Below, one piece after another: positions 17,813-26,658 of a stretch of DNA of 64,000 nt (the first letter of the stretch is position 1; each line of letters begins with the position of its first letter). The notes under the pieces are model-generated. The model ran no database searches. It saw only the letters and a program-made list of their open reading frames with translations, and was not told the origin of the DNA. A program made the position numbers and the translations under genes. This DNA is from Saccharopolyspora endophytica (lineage in GTDB: Bacteria > Actinomycetota > Actinomycetes > Mycobacteriales > Pseudonocardiaceae): contig NZ_JAGPXE010000004.1 in the NCBI RefSeq assembly GCF_018070075.1, positions 582,680 to 646,679 of the forward strand, in the 5' to 3' direction.

Positions 17813-19393
17813 TCAGGGGTAGCCGGGGCGCGCCTGCCCCGCGAGCGACGAGAGGCGGGACAGCAAGGCGGTGAGCGAGCTCGAGCCGTCGACCCCGTAG
17901 TGAGCCCAGGTCAGGCGGTCGCCGTGCTCGCGGCTGCGCACGACGATGCCGATGCCATCGTCGTGGATCTCGTGCAGGGCGTCCTCGTCGGCGTAGTCGT
18001 CCCCGGCGTACACGGGCACCGCACCGGGGGCGGCCGATTCCATGCGTTGCAGCAGCCAGCGCAAGGCCCGCCCCTTGTTCCAGCCGACGTCCGGGAGCAG
18101 TTCGATCACCTGACGTCCGTGCGCGAGGCGGAGCATCGGGAGCGTACGACTGATGCGCTCGACCACGGACCGCACCTCGCCGGTAGAACCAGGGTGGACG
18201 TTGCGGAAGTGCACCGCGAGAGCGAACCGCTTGCGGTCGATGCGGGCGCCTGGGACGGTTTTCAGTTCCTCGCGGAGGAACTGCTCGGCTTCATTGAGGC
18301 CGCGCAGTGCTGGTTCACCGATGTCTTGGGCGAACACGGCACCATCGGGTCCGACCAGTTCGAACCCGTGGCTACCCGCGTACCAGAGGCCGTCGAGGTG
18401 GACTCGGTGGCGCACGTCCTGGAGATCCCGGCCGCTGAGAATGGATACTGGGCCGTGCCTGGAGAGCTGCTGCAGGACGTCTCGGGCCTGCGAGGACAGG
18501 ACGACCTCGGTGGGGTCGGTACCTATCGGCGCCAGTGTTCCGTCGAAATCCAGCACCAGCACCAGGCGGCGATCGCGCAACCGCAGTGCGATCTCCTCCC
18601 ACCTGCTGTGGGCATCGGGCACCTCGGACAGACGCCGATCGGACGAGTTCGTCACTGAGATCTCGTGGAGCGTGGACACGACCGCATCGGCACCCGCGTC
18701 CAGCAACCGGGTCGGCGAGCCGGTGCGTGCGACACCGATGACGCGGCCGAAGGACCCCGCTCTGCCCGCTTGGATCCCTGCCTTGGCATCTTCGACTACC
18801 ACGCACGCCGACACTGGCGTGTCGAGGCGGCGCGCTGCTTCGAAGAAGACCGCGGGTTTCGGCTTGCCCGGCAGGCCGAGCCGGTCTGCGAGCACGCCGT
18901 CGACACGGACGTCGAACAGCTGAACCGCACCTGCCCGTCTGAGGACCTGACGGCAGTTCCGGCTGGCGGAGGTGATGGCGGTTCGAACACCGCGGTCGCG
19001 CAGGGTTTCGATCAGCGAGAGAGCGTCGTCGAACAAGAGCGCGTCAGCTGCTGTGAGAGTTTCGAGGAAGTAGCGATCTTTGAGCTTTCCGAGTCCGTGG
19101 GCCGTCTCGAACCCGGCGGGGTCATCAGCATCGCCGCGCGGCACCGAGATACCCCGTGATCCGAGGAAGTCCAGTACTCCGTCGATCCTCCGCTTGCCGT
19201 CGACGTAGTCGGAGTAATCGGCTTCGCCGAACGGCTGGTGGTCTTCGTTCGCGGTGGGCGGGCGCTCGGCCAGGTACTGGTCGAACAAGCGCCTCCACGC
19301 CTCGGAGTGCACGGCAGCCGTATCGGTGATCACCCCGTCCATGTCGAAGACCACGCCCCGGTAACGTCGAGGATCGATGTTCGTGACGACCAT
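17813..19393 (-). CDS. Beta-phosphoglucomutase / trehalose-6-phosphate phosphatase fusion (OtsB1-like)
   Basis: 526 residues, two HAD-superfamily modules. Residues ~10-250 form a beta-PGM: nucleophile loop VVFDMDGVITD (Asp17, Asp19), TSASRNC, GKPKPAVF and VVVEDAKAGIQAG. Residues ~270-526 form a trehalose-phosphatase: LVLVLDFDGTLAPI, ILSGRD, GSHGFE and AGDDYADEDAL. The first would turn beta-glucose 1-phosphate into glucose 6-phosphate; the second dephosphorylates trehalose 6-phosphate. The order equals the first two thirds of mycobacterial Rv2006, whose third domain (GH65) is here a separate gene at 9188-11611. The start ATG 19393 has GGAGGAG five bases upstream. Confidence 0.88.
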   Translation of the reverse strand: MVVTNIDPRRYRGVVFDMDGVITDTAAVHSEAWRRLFDQYLAERPPTANEDHQPFGEADYSDYVDGKRRIDGVLDFLGSRGISVPRGDADDPAGFETAHGLGKLKDRYFLETLTAADALLFDDALSLIETLRDRGVRTAITSASRNCRQVLRRAGAVQLFDVRVDGVLADRLGLPGKPKPAVFFEAARRLDTPVSACVVVEDAKAGIQAGRAGSFGRVIGVARTGSPTRLLDAGADAVVSTLHEISVTNSSDRRLSEVPDAHSRWEEIALRLRDRRLVLVLDFDGTLAPIGTDPTEVVLSSQARDVLQQLSRHGPVSILSGRDLQDVRHRVHLDGLWYAGSHGFELVGPDGAVFAQDIGEPALRGLNEAEQFLREELKTVPGARIDRKRFALAVHFRNVHPGSTGEVRSVVERISRTLPMLRLAHGRQVIELLPDVGWNKGRALRWLLQRMESAAPGAVPVYAGDDYADEDALHEIHDDGIGIVVRSREHGDRLTWAHYGVDGSSSLTALLSRLSSLAGQARPGYP

Positions 19394-19774
19394 GTCGGCT
19401 CCTCCACGCCTTCGGAGTGAGGCCTGGTTCAGGCCTACCCGGCGTGGCACAGGGGCATTCACGTGCCGGGACTGTTCGGCTGGTCGGGAGCAAAGAGGCC
19501 TGTCTCGCTAGGTCCAGCCTGCGTCGAGTCGGTCGGTGTCGTTGGTGTTGAACTCGACGCGGTCTCCGACCAGTCAGGTCTCCGTCCGTCTGCGTGTATA
19601 GACCACTCGTGGTGGTGGTACCCGAGGCTCGGAGCGCGCGGTGACGTCTCCGGAACGCCGAACGCTTTGGCGAGGAGGAGACCTGATGGCGTCGGGCTTC
19701 GGCCGGTGGTGGCAGGTGGGCTCGTGGTCAGGCGGTAGACCGTAATCCGAGCAGTTCGAGCAATGGGCGGGATC
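19394..19774. other. Divergent intergenic region
   Basis: 381 bases between the HAD fusion (minus) and the next Usp (plus), with no credible gene. It must hold promoters for both. CCGGGACTGTTCGGCT around 19467-19481 has a GGGACT half-site but not the spacing of the two candidate boxes. Confidence 0.35.
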
Positions 19775-20215
19775 ATGAGTGAATCGCGAATCGTCGTCGG
19801 TGTGGACGGCTCGCCGGGTTCGCGAGCCGCACTGCGGTGGGCACTGCGCTACGCCGAACAGTTCGGCGGGGAGGTCATCGGTGTGCTGGCGTGGGCACCG
19901 CCGAACTTCACCGAGCCCGCGCCCATGCCACCGCTGATCTCCGATGATGAGTTGAGAACCCGTGCGGAGAAATCTCTTCGGGAGATCGTCGACGAGGTCA
20001 CGGCGGTGTTGACACCGTCGGTGCGCATCCGCCGAGAGGTCGTCCGCGGGCACGCGGCGCGCGCCCTGCTGGACCAGGCGGAGAACGCGGAGCTGCTGGT
20101 CGTCGGCAGTCGTGGGCACGGTGGATTCGTGGGAGCGCTGCTGGGATCGGTGAGTCGGCACTGCGTCACCCACGCATCTTGCACCGTCGTCGTCGTTCGT
20201 CCGCCATCTGAATGA
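19775..20215 (+). CDS. Universal stress protein, single domain
   Basis: 146 residues from ATG 19775 (an in-frame ATG at 19763 adds four residues). VVGVDGSPGSRAALRWAL starts the domain; the ATP loop is GSRGHGGFVGALLGS; the last strand is TVVVVRP. The protein closely resembles the single-domain Usps at 11608-12048 and 32965-33402 in its RWAL-RYAEQ-GG segment, suggesting a shared subfamily within the island. Confidence 0.9.
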   Translation: MSESRIVVGVDGSPGSRAALRWALRYAEQFGGEVIGVLAWAPPNFTEPAPMPPLISDDELRTRAEKSLREIVDEVTAVLTPSVRIRREVVRGHAARALLDQAENAELLVVGSRGHGGFVGALLGSVSRHCVTHASCTVVVVRPPSE

Positions 20216-20330
20216 CGGTGGCCGCTCGTTCCCCGACTCCGCGACGGGTGTTGACGGAGTCAAAGCGCGTCGACGCGGACCTGTTGTGCTCGGCGCTGCT
20301 TGTGGTCCGGGTGACGTGCCGCTGCGTGGT

Positions 20331-21230
20331 TCACCGGATGACTGCTACGGGGCAGGCGGCGTAGTGCGCCACGGCGTGGCTGACCGAACCGAGCAAGGTC
20401 GAGCGGAGGGTGCCGCGTCCGCGGGTGCCGACCACGAGGAGGTCGGCATCGACCGCAGCGGTGAGCAGCGCATCGGTCGGGCCTTCGGTGGTGATCAGCT
20501 CTGGGTGTGCGACGACGTCCGGGTACCGCTCGGAGCATCCCGCCAGCGACTCGGCCAGGACGCGGCGCTGAGCGTCGATGGCATCGGAGTCGAGCCTCCA
20601 TCCGCGGTTCGGTGGCATCGGGTCCGGTTGTTGCTCGGCGATGGCCAGTAGTGCGGTGAGCTCCGCGTCGTGGCGGAACGCGACGTCGTAGGCGAACTCC
20701 GCTGCCCGGGCACTGGAGGAGGAGCCATCGACGCCCACGACCACGCGTTCGATTCCTGAGCCGGGTTCGGTGGAGCCGGTCCAGCGCTGGCCGCGCACGA
20801 TGATGACCGGAGCGTGTGCCGAGCGCACCAGTTCGCCGGCGGTCGAGCCGAGCAGGAGGTGATGCGCCCGGCTGGTTCTGGGTGGGCCGAGCACGAGGAC
20901 GCACGCGTGCGCAGCGGCGTCGCGCAGGATGTTCGCCGGGTCGCCTATGCGTGCTCGCGTCCGCACCTTCAGTCCGGGGTGTTCGTGACGGCATTCGGCG
21001 GCGATGTCGGCCAGCACGCGCTGAGCTGCGCTGCGCAGCGGTTCGAACGAGACCGCCTCGCTGGGCAGGTGAATGCGCGTCAGCTCCTCGAGCGGGATCG
21101 GGATGACGTGGACGATCTCTAGCGGCTGTCCACGTGTGGTGGCTTCGCGAGCAGCCCACCGCACAGCCTTCCGCGACTGCGCGGAAGCATCGAATCCGGC
21201 GACAACTCGATCGTCGTGGAGCGTCGTCAT
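20331..21230 (-). CDS. Universal stress protein, tandem, with degenerate first domain
   Basis: 299 residues from ATG 21230, preceded by GGAGG at nine bases. Domain 2 (about 160-299) is canonical: VVVGVDGSSSS and GTRGRGTLRSTLLGS. Domain 1 (about 1-150) has VVAGFDASAQS in place of GVDGS and GPPRTSRAHHLLLGST in place of G-2x-G-9x-G, so its second loop glycine is missing and it probably does not bind ATP the normal way. This asymmetric design may make it a regulatory or partner subunit. It is convergent with 19775-20215. Confidence 0.88.
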   Translation of the reverse strand: MTTLHDDRVVAGFDASAQSRKAVRWAAREATTRGQPLEIVHVIPIPLEELTRIHLPSEAVSFEPLRSAAQRVLADIAAECRHEHPGLKVRTRARIGDPANILRDAAAHACVLVLGPPRTSRAHHLLLGSTAGELVRSAHAPVIIVRGQRWTGSTEPGSGIERVVVGVDGSSSSARAAEFAYDVAFRHDAELTALLAIAEQQPDPMPPNRGWRLDSDAIDAQRRVLAESLAGCSERYPDVVAHPELITTEGPTDALLTAAVDADLLVVGTRGRGTLRSTLLGSVSHAVAHYAACPVAVIR

Positions 21231-21508
21231 CGCGATCAACCTCCGGCATGCGGACTCCCGCAAGCGTCGCTCAGGCGTTGCTGCTCCGCAGCTCGCGAGC
21301 CGCGTGGGTGAGGTTTCGGGCGAACTCGGCAAGCGGTTCGCCAGGGCGGGTCTGCCCACGGCGGTGCGGTCTCACGCTGGAAAGGCATCGGGGGATGAGC
21401 GGTGTGCGCTTGTCTCGCGTGTGCAGGGGTACCCACGGGCGTGGACGGTCGATGTGCCAAACGCGCCTGAGCGAGTTTGACGGGAAGCACGTGGTTGAGG
21501 AGCCCGTC

Positions 21509-21772
21509 ATGATGTTCAGAAAGGGGGGTATCGGTTTGTGGGGGTTCGCGTTCATGACCGCGAGCACGGTCCTGCTCTGAGTGGTGATCGTTCTCTGCAT
21601 CATCGCCCTGGTCCGCTATCTGGTCCGGACCTGAGGCCACGTTGAGGGACCGCAGGCGTCGGGCGAAAGTGCGGAGCGCTTGCCGGCCGATCGGTTCGCG
21701 CGTGGCGAGATTGACGAGGAAAAGTACCAACGTCGACTTCGGGTGCTGCGCGAAGGCGCGCGCGGCGGGTAG
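21509..21772 (+). pseudogene. SHOCT-domain membrane protein interrupted by two in-frame TGA codons
   Basis: A single frame of 88 codons from ATG 21509 (GAGGAG upstream) to TAG 21772 reads a typical small SHOCT protein: N-terminal hydrophobic part (GLWGFAFMTASTVLL), a transmembrane helix (VVIVLCIIALVRYLV), a linker, and the SHOCT signature FARGEIDEEKYQRRLRVLREG near the end. The frame is broken only by TGA at 21578-21580 and TGA at 21632-21634. The first stands where relatives often have tryptophan. Two TGG-to-TGA-type changes in an otherwise intact frame suggest a young pseudogene; readthrough is a remote alternative. Confidence 0.65.
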
Positions 21773-21996
21773 CGCTCGGGTCGCATCCGCAGCCACCTCA
21801 TTGCTTCAACAAGATTCAGACGACGATGGTCGGTAGGCGCGTTCCAGATCCTGGTTCGGGACACTGGGGGAACACTTGTTTGGTTCGCGAGGGAGCCGCA
21901 ATTGGGCAGCGTGCACTCGTCGCTAATGGCACCAATCCCGGTGCTACCGGGGAGGTCGAAGCAGCGCATTTACCGTCGCCACCCGGAGGTGTGGGC

Positions 21997-22875
21997 ATGA
22001 GCAATCCGAGTCTCAAGCCGGTGATCGTGGGCGTGGATGGCTCGTCGTCGGCCGTCCACGCCGTCCGGTGGGCTGCGACCGAGGCCCATCGCAGGAATAC
22101 GCGGCTGCGAATCATGTACGCCGATGTGCTCTCGTTGGTCTATCTTCCCGATCTGCCGGGCTACCCGCTTCCTGTGCCCTACATCCAGGCCGCGCAGCGC
22201 CAGGGCAAGGAGTGGCTCCGCCGTGCAGCCGACGTCGCCAAGTCGGAGGTGGCCGAGCTCGAGGTGGAAACCGAGATATGTGTGGGACAGGCGGGTGCCG
22301 TGCTGGTCAACCAGTCGCACGGGGCGCAATTGGTCGTGGTGGGCAGTCGGGGTTTGGGTGGGTTCACCGGGCTGGTGGTCGGGTCGGTGGCGGTGGCGCT
22401 CAGCGTTCATGGCCACTGCCCGGTCGGGGTGGTGCGCGGCCCTGGGACAGCGTTGCCCGAGGCTCCGGTCGTCGTCGGGGTGGACGGTTCGGCCACCGGC
22501 GAAGCGGCGTTGACCACGGCGTTCGAATGCGCGGCGCGGCGCGGTGTGGGGTTGCGAGCAGTGCACACCTGGAACTCCATCGATGCGGACGCTGCGCGGT
22601 GGACCGAGGGGCAGGGCTGGGACGTCGCGCAGACCGACCAGGAGCGGTGGCTGGCCGAGCACCTGGCGGGCTGGAACGAGAAGTTCCCCGATGTCGAGGT
22701 GCATCGTTACGTGTCCCACGACAAACCCGCACGAGCACTTCTCCAGCACGCCCAGCAAGCGCAACTCGTGGTGGTGGGTGCACGCGGTCGTGGCGGGTTC
22801 ACCGGCTTGCTGCTTGGTTCGACGAGCCAGCAGCTGCTGCAGCATGCGACCTGTCCGGTGATCGTCGCGCGCTGA
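21997..22875 (+). CDS. Universal stress protein, tandem two-domain
   Basis: 292 residues from ATG 21997 (GGAGG eight bases upstream). Domain 1: VIVGVDGSSSAVHAVRWA and GSRGLGGFTGLVVGSV. Domain 2: VVVGVDGSATGEAAL and GARGRGGFTGLLLGST. Both loops are complete. A characteristic HTW/LAEHLAGW-EKFPDVEV segment in domain 2 is shared with the tandem Usp at 26659-27507, marking these two as close paralogues. It ends 56 bp before the Rv2004c-like gene and is likely co-transcribed with it. Confidence 0.9.
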   Translation: MSNPSLKPVIVGVDGSSSAVHAVRWAATEAHRRNTRLRIMYADVLSLVYLPDLPGYPLPVPYIQAAQRQGKEWLRRAADVAKSEVAELEVETEICVGQAGAVLVNQSHGAQLVVVGSRGLGGFTGLVVGSVAVALSVHGHCPVGVVRGPGTALPEAPVVVGVDGSATGEAALTTAFECAARRGVGLRAVHTWNSIDADAARWTEGQGWDVAQTDQERWLAEHLAGWNEKFPDVEVHRYVSHDKPARALLQHAQQAQLVVVGARGRGGFTGLLLGSTSQQLLQHATCPVIVAR

Positions 22876-22931
22876 AAGCCGTCGGGGCGAGCGAGTGCGT
22901 GGCCAACTGCTGGGTCGAAGGAGGGGGCGTC

Positions 22932-24435
22932 ATGGACGTGACCAGTGCGTCGCGGGTGGTGGAGGGCGTTTCGGTAGCCAGACGTGAACCGCCTGAGGCT
23001 GCGGCCGTGGCGGAAAGCCATACGGGCCGTGGTCGTGTTCATCGGTGACCAGGCGTACAAGGTCAAGAAGCCGGTGGACTTCGGGTTCCTGAACTTCACC
23101 AGCGTTGAGTCGCGCAAACTGGCGTGCGCGCGGGAGGTGGAGCTCAACCGGCGCCTGGCACCCGATGTGTACCTCGACCTGTCCGAGGTGCTCGATGGTG
23201 AGGGCCGGAGTTGTGACTGGATCGTGGTCATGCGACGAATGCCTCCGGACCGCCGGCTGGCGACGTTGGTGGAACGCGGGGTCGACGTGCGCTCGGACCT
23301 CCAGCAGCTCGCCCGGAAGTTGGTGTCGTTTCACAGCACCGCGAAGCGGGGCCCGGATGTCGAATCAGCCGGCGAGCCAGCGGCGTTGCGCAGGCGATGG
23401 GTCGACAACTTCACCGGGGCAGAGCCGTTCGTAGGGAGCATCTTCGACCGCGAAACGTTCGAGGACATCGTCTGGCGAGCGCTGGACTACGTCGATGGCC
23501 GTGCGCGGCTGCTGGGCGACCGCGTGCGCCGCGGGTACGTGGTGGACGGCCACGGCGATCTTCAAGCGGAGGACGTGTTCTGCTTGCCCGACGGACCACG
23601 TGCGCTGGACTGCCTGGAGTTCGACGACGCGTTGCGCTACGTGGATGGTCTCGACGACGCGGCGTTTCTGGCGATGGACCTGGAACGTCTCGGTGCGGCG
23701 GAGCTGGGACGGGAGTTTCTCGGCTGGTATGCGGACCTGTCGGGTGCTCAGGTCGCCCACTCGCTCGCCGACCACTACATCGCCTACCGCGCCTTCGTGC
23801 GGTGCAAGGTCGCGTGCCTGCGTCACGAGCAGGGTGTGGAATCTGCGGCCGACCAGGCTCGGAAGCTCGCGGGTATGGCACTGGACCATCTGCGCTCAGG
23901 TCAGGTTCGGCTGGTCGTCGTAGGCGGCCTGCCGGGCGTGGGCAAGTCCACGGTGGCGGGCGCGCTCGCGGACCGGATGGGCGGGGTGCTGCTGAGGACG
24001 GACCAGATCCGCAGGGAGATGCCGCACGCGGCCGACCTCGACCCAGGAGCGGGCTACGGCAGTGGCTTGTACGACAGAGCGCAGGTCCACGACACCTACG
24101 GTGAGATGTTCTCGCGGTGCCGCCGGCTGATGGAGTACGGCGAGAGCGTCGTCCTGGACGCGAGCTGGAGCAACGCCGACGAACGAGAGACGGCTCGAGC
24201 ACTCGCGCGCGAAGGACGCGCGATGATCACAGAGCTCAGGTGCGACGCGCCGCGGGACGTGGCAGTGGCTCGCCTGGCCGCCCGCGTGGATGACGTCTCC
24301 GACGCCACCGGCGCTGTTGCCGAGGAGATGGCGGGCCGATTCGCCGCGTGGCCGGAAGCGGTCGAGGTGGACACCGCAGGAGAAGCGGAGTCGGCCGTGG
24401 CCACGGCCTGGAGGATCCTGCAAGCCCGCCGGTGA
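22932..24435 (+). CDS. Rv2004c-like protein: aminoglycoside-phosphotransferase-like domain + P-loop kinase, frameshifted near the N-terminus
   Basis: Residues of the main frame (from about 23030) show an APH/kinase-like half with VVFIGDQAYKVKKPVDFGFL, GYVVDGHGDLQAEDV and LDCLEFDD (catalytic HGDL and the following acidic pair), then an AAA-type P-loop half with GGLPGVGKST and VLDASWSN. This two-domain layout is that of DosR-regulon protein Rv2004c. ATG 22932 has an ideal AAGGAGG and its frame reads MDVTSASRVVEG...AVAESHTG before a stop at 23048. Removing one G near 23028 joins it to VVVFIGDQ. So a +1 frameshift, real or a sequencing error, separates start and body; GTG 22984 would be a substitute start. 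Confidence 0.75.
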
Positions 24436-24545
24436 ACTGCGGGCACGGGCGGGCCGAGCAGGAGCGCAGTCAGGCCAGGTTCGCCGGAGTCCGCGGGTAG
24501 GGCGTTCGGGAAGCTGGTCGCGGGGCCGGGGTGGCCTTCTGGCTG

Positions 24546-24559
24546 GGGACTTCTGGCAC
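24546..24559 (+). promoter_or_regulatory. Candidate DosR/OsdR-type box
   Basis: GGGACTTCTGGCAC lies about 85 bp upstream of the DUF7144-like membrane protein. It matches the box at 16727-16740 at 12 of 14 positions and is placed at nearly the same distance from a small membrane-protein gene. Motif resemblance only. Confidence 0.35.
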
Positions 24560-24643
24560 TGGCCGCTCTCATCGTCCGAGCGCACATTAACCGGGTGCGG
24601 TTCCGCGATGGAGACGGACCGTCGGGGACAACTGGAGGTATCG

Positions 24644-25111
24644 ATGACCGAGCAGCAGACACGGACTGCGGAGGGCCGCAGGTCCGTGCCCAAGCCGCGC
24701 TCGCAGTACGGTGGGGCGATTCAGGGCTCGGGCGCAGGAATGGACTGGGTGCGCTTCGGCGGCGTGATGATGGCGGTGCTCGGCGGGTTCGGTGTGATCG
24801 AAGGTCTGGCCGCGTTGTTCTCCCCGACCTACTTCGTCACCGTCGGAGGTGCGGTCCTGGCCCTCGACCTCACCGCGTGGGGATTCCTGCACATCATCAT
24901 CGGCGCCCTCGTGCTGGCGACGGGGTTGTCCTTGCTGGTCAATGCCCCGGGTTGGGCGCGCGCTGTCGGGGTCGGCCTGGTGGCGATCAACATGATCGTG
25001 CAGCTGGCCTGGCTTCCAGCTTTCCCGATCTGGTCGATCCTTTTGCTCGTGATCGACGTCCTCATCATCTACGCGCTGATCGCCACCTGGAACGCCCAGA
25101 CCGAGCGGTGA
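24644..25111 (+). CDS. DUF7144-like four-helix membrane protein
   Basis: 155 residues. A basic cytoplasmic tail of about 30 residues is followed by four transmembrane helices, with the family pattern MDWVRFGGVMMAVLGGFGVIEGLAAL, then AWGFLHIIIGALVLATG and SILLLVIDVLIIYALI. The role of these proteins is unknown; they are common in actinobacterial stress clusters. The ATG 24644 follows GGAGG at five bases. The candidate DosR-like box upstream would place it under dormancy control. Confidence 0.75.
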   Translation: MTEQQTRTAEGRRSVPKPRSQYGGAIQGSGAGMDWVRFGGVMMAVLGGFGVIEGLAALFSPTYFVTVGGAVLALDLTAWGFLHIIIGALVLATGLSLLVNAPGWARAVGVGLVAINMIVQLAWLPAFPIWSILLLVIDVLIIYALIATWNAQTER

Positions 25112-25270
25112 CGCCCCTAGTAGCGGCAGGTGGCAGCTCACGAGATCCCGAACCGGACCGTTCCGCTGCCGCCCCGCTGCCCTGTGGTCGCGATTGGCCG
25201 CCCAGACCCGAGTTCGGTGTGTCGCCTGAGTCGCGTGGCCCCGAGGCTCGAGGAGTGGAGGAGCGAGCAG

Positions 25271-26137
25271 ATGATGGGCAGCGGCGGCCGACCCGGCGTC
25301 GGCGGGCAGGGCTCGGCGGGGCACACCGCGAGTCCCGGCGAGGCTCCGGGAGGTGCCGCTTTGTCGCGGGGTGTGGTGATCCTGCTGGGGGCGGCCGCGG
25401 CGGTGATCACCGTGGCCGGGATGTACCGGGTGTCGTGGCTGGCGGGTCCACTTCTTCTAGCGCTGGTGATCGTGATCGCGGTGTACCCGATCAAGACCTG
25501 GCTGGAGGGCAAGGGGTGGCCGATGTGGGCGGCCGTCTTGTCACTGCTCGTGGTCATCTTCGGGTCGTTGCTGGCGCTCACGGCCTTTCTGGCCGCCTCG
25601 GTGAGCCAGCTCGGCGCGCTGCTGGCGGAGAACTCCGGGAAGGCCCATCAGCTGGTGGACTCGCTGTCGGCCCAGCTGACCAAGCTGGGTATCGATCCCG
25701 CCCAATCCCGGGCCACGGCCGGCTCAGCGGATCTGAGCAAGTTCGCCGACCAGATCGGCACCGTGTTCTCCAGCGTTGGCTCGATCCTGAGCGGCCTGGT
25801 GTTCATCCTGGCCCTGCTGCTGTTCATGACCGCGGAGTCCGGCGGCACCGCCCGCCGAATAGGCATCCTCGCGAAGGATCGCCCGCACATGGTCACCGCA
25901 CTGGCCGGGTTCGTCCACGGCACCCGCAGCTACCTGGGGGTCACAGCGGTGTTCGGGCTGATCGTCGCGGTGCTCGACACCACCGCGCTGGCGATCATGG
26001 GAATTCCGCTGGCCGTGCTGTGGGGCGTGCTCGCCTTCATCACCAACTTCATCCGGGCTGGCGGCGATCACCGGGCTGATCGTGTGGCAGATCCGCGCGA
26101 TCGTGCGCTCCCGCAATCCCGGGCTGCGGGCTCTTGA
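25271..26137 (+). pseudogene. AI-2E-family transporter, truncated by a deletion junction
   Basis: Residues 1 to about 262 match AI-2E/YdiK-type permeases: paired N-terminal helices, a polar middle (GALLAENSGKAHQLVDSL), then HGTRSYLGVTAVFGLIVAVLDTTAL and the conserved LWGVLAFITNFI. Intact relatives run about 350 residues and continue IPNIGFVIGLIPP after that point. Here the sequence changes at about 26051-26060 into the middle of a potassium-channel gene, leaving 26 out-of-family residues before TGA. The C-terminal helices are lost, so function is doubtful. Confidence 0.7.
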
Positions 26138-26462
26138 GACGCTGAGCCTGGTGATCCCGGCCTTCCTGCTGATCTTCTCCGCCGGCTACTTCCTGACCTC
26201 GCAGACGAACCCGATGGCGTTCTCCGAACCGCTGACCCGCAGCGACGCCCTCTACTTCACCATCACCGTGTTCGCCACCGTGGGTTTCGGCGACATCCAC
26301 CCCGTCGCTGAGCCTCTACGCCTCGTCGTCGCCATCCAGATGCTCGCCGACCTGCTCCTCCTCGGACTCGTCCTGCAAGCCGTCCTCAACGCCATGCGCA
26401 GAGGACAAGAAAGAACCGCAGCAGCCGGTCCCGGCGCGAACAGCCGCGCGGACAAGACGTAA
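26082..26462 (+). CDS. Two-helix potassium channel protein (5' end lost at a deletion junction)
   Basis: The frame carries two transmembrane segments flanking a K+-selectivity filter: TVFATVGFGDIHPV, where TVGFGD is the signature, inside YFTITVFATVG. Upstream the same frame reads AAITGLIVWQIRAIVRSRNPGLRA, the end of the normal first hydrophobic segment, but no proper start or ribosome site: this part abuts the truncated AI-2E gene. GTG 26082 is the only convenient start (126 residues). The filter is intact, so a tetrameric channel could still form if translation initiates. Confidence 0.65.
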   Translation: MWQIRAIVRSRNPGLRALETLSLVIPAFLLIFSAGYFLTSQTNPMAFSEPLTRSDALYFTITVFATVGFGDIHPVAEPLRLVVAIQMLADLLLLGLVLQAVLNAMRRGQERTAAAGPGANSRADKT

Positions 26463-26658
26463 GAGCGGATGAGCGTCAGTCCGTCGAAGCGGGTCCGCCA
26501 AGAGTTGGGCGCCGAGTACGGGACCAATGGCACACGGCGCTCGACACATTGGACTGCCACCCGGCAGCGCGGCGTGAGGCATGTCGCCCGCACCCGGTTG
26601 CGGAGTCTGCGTGCCGCCGTACGGTCGGCGTGTACGCGCGCGGGGACGAGGTGTCGGC

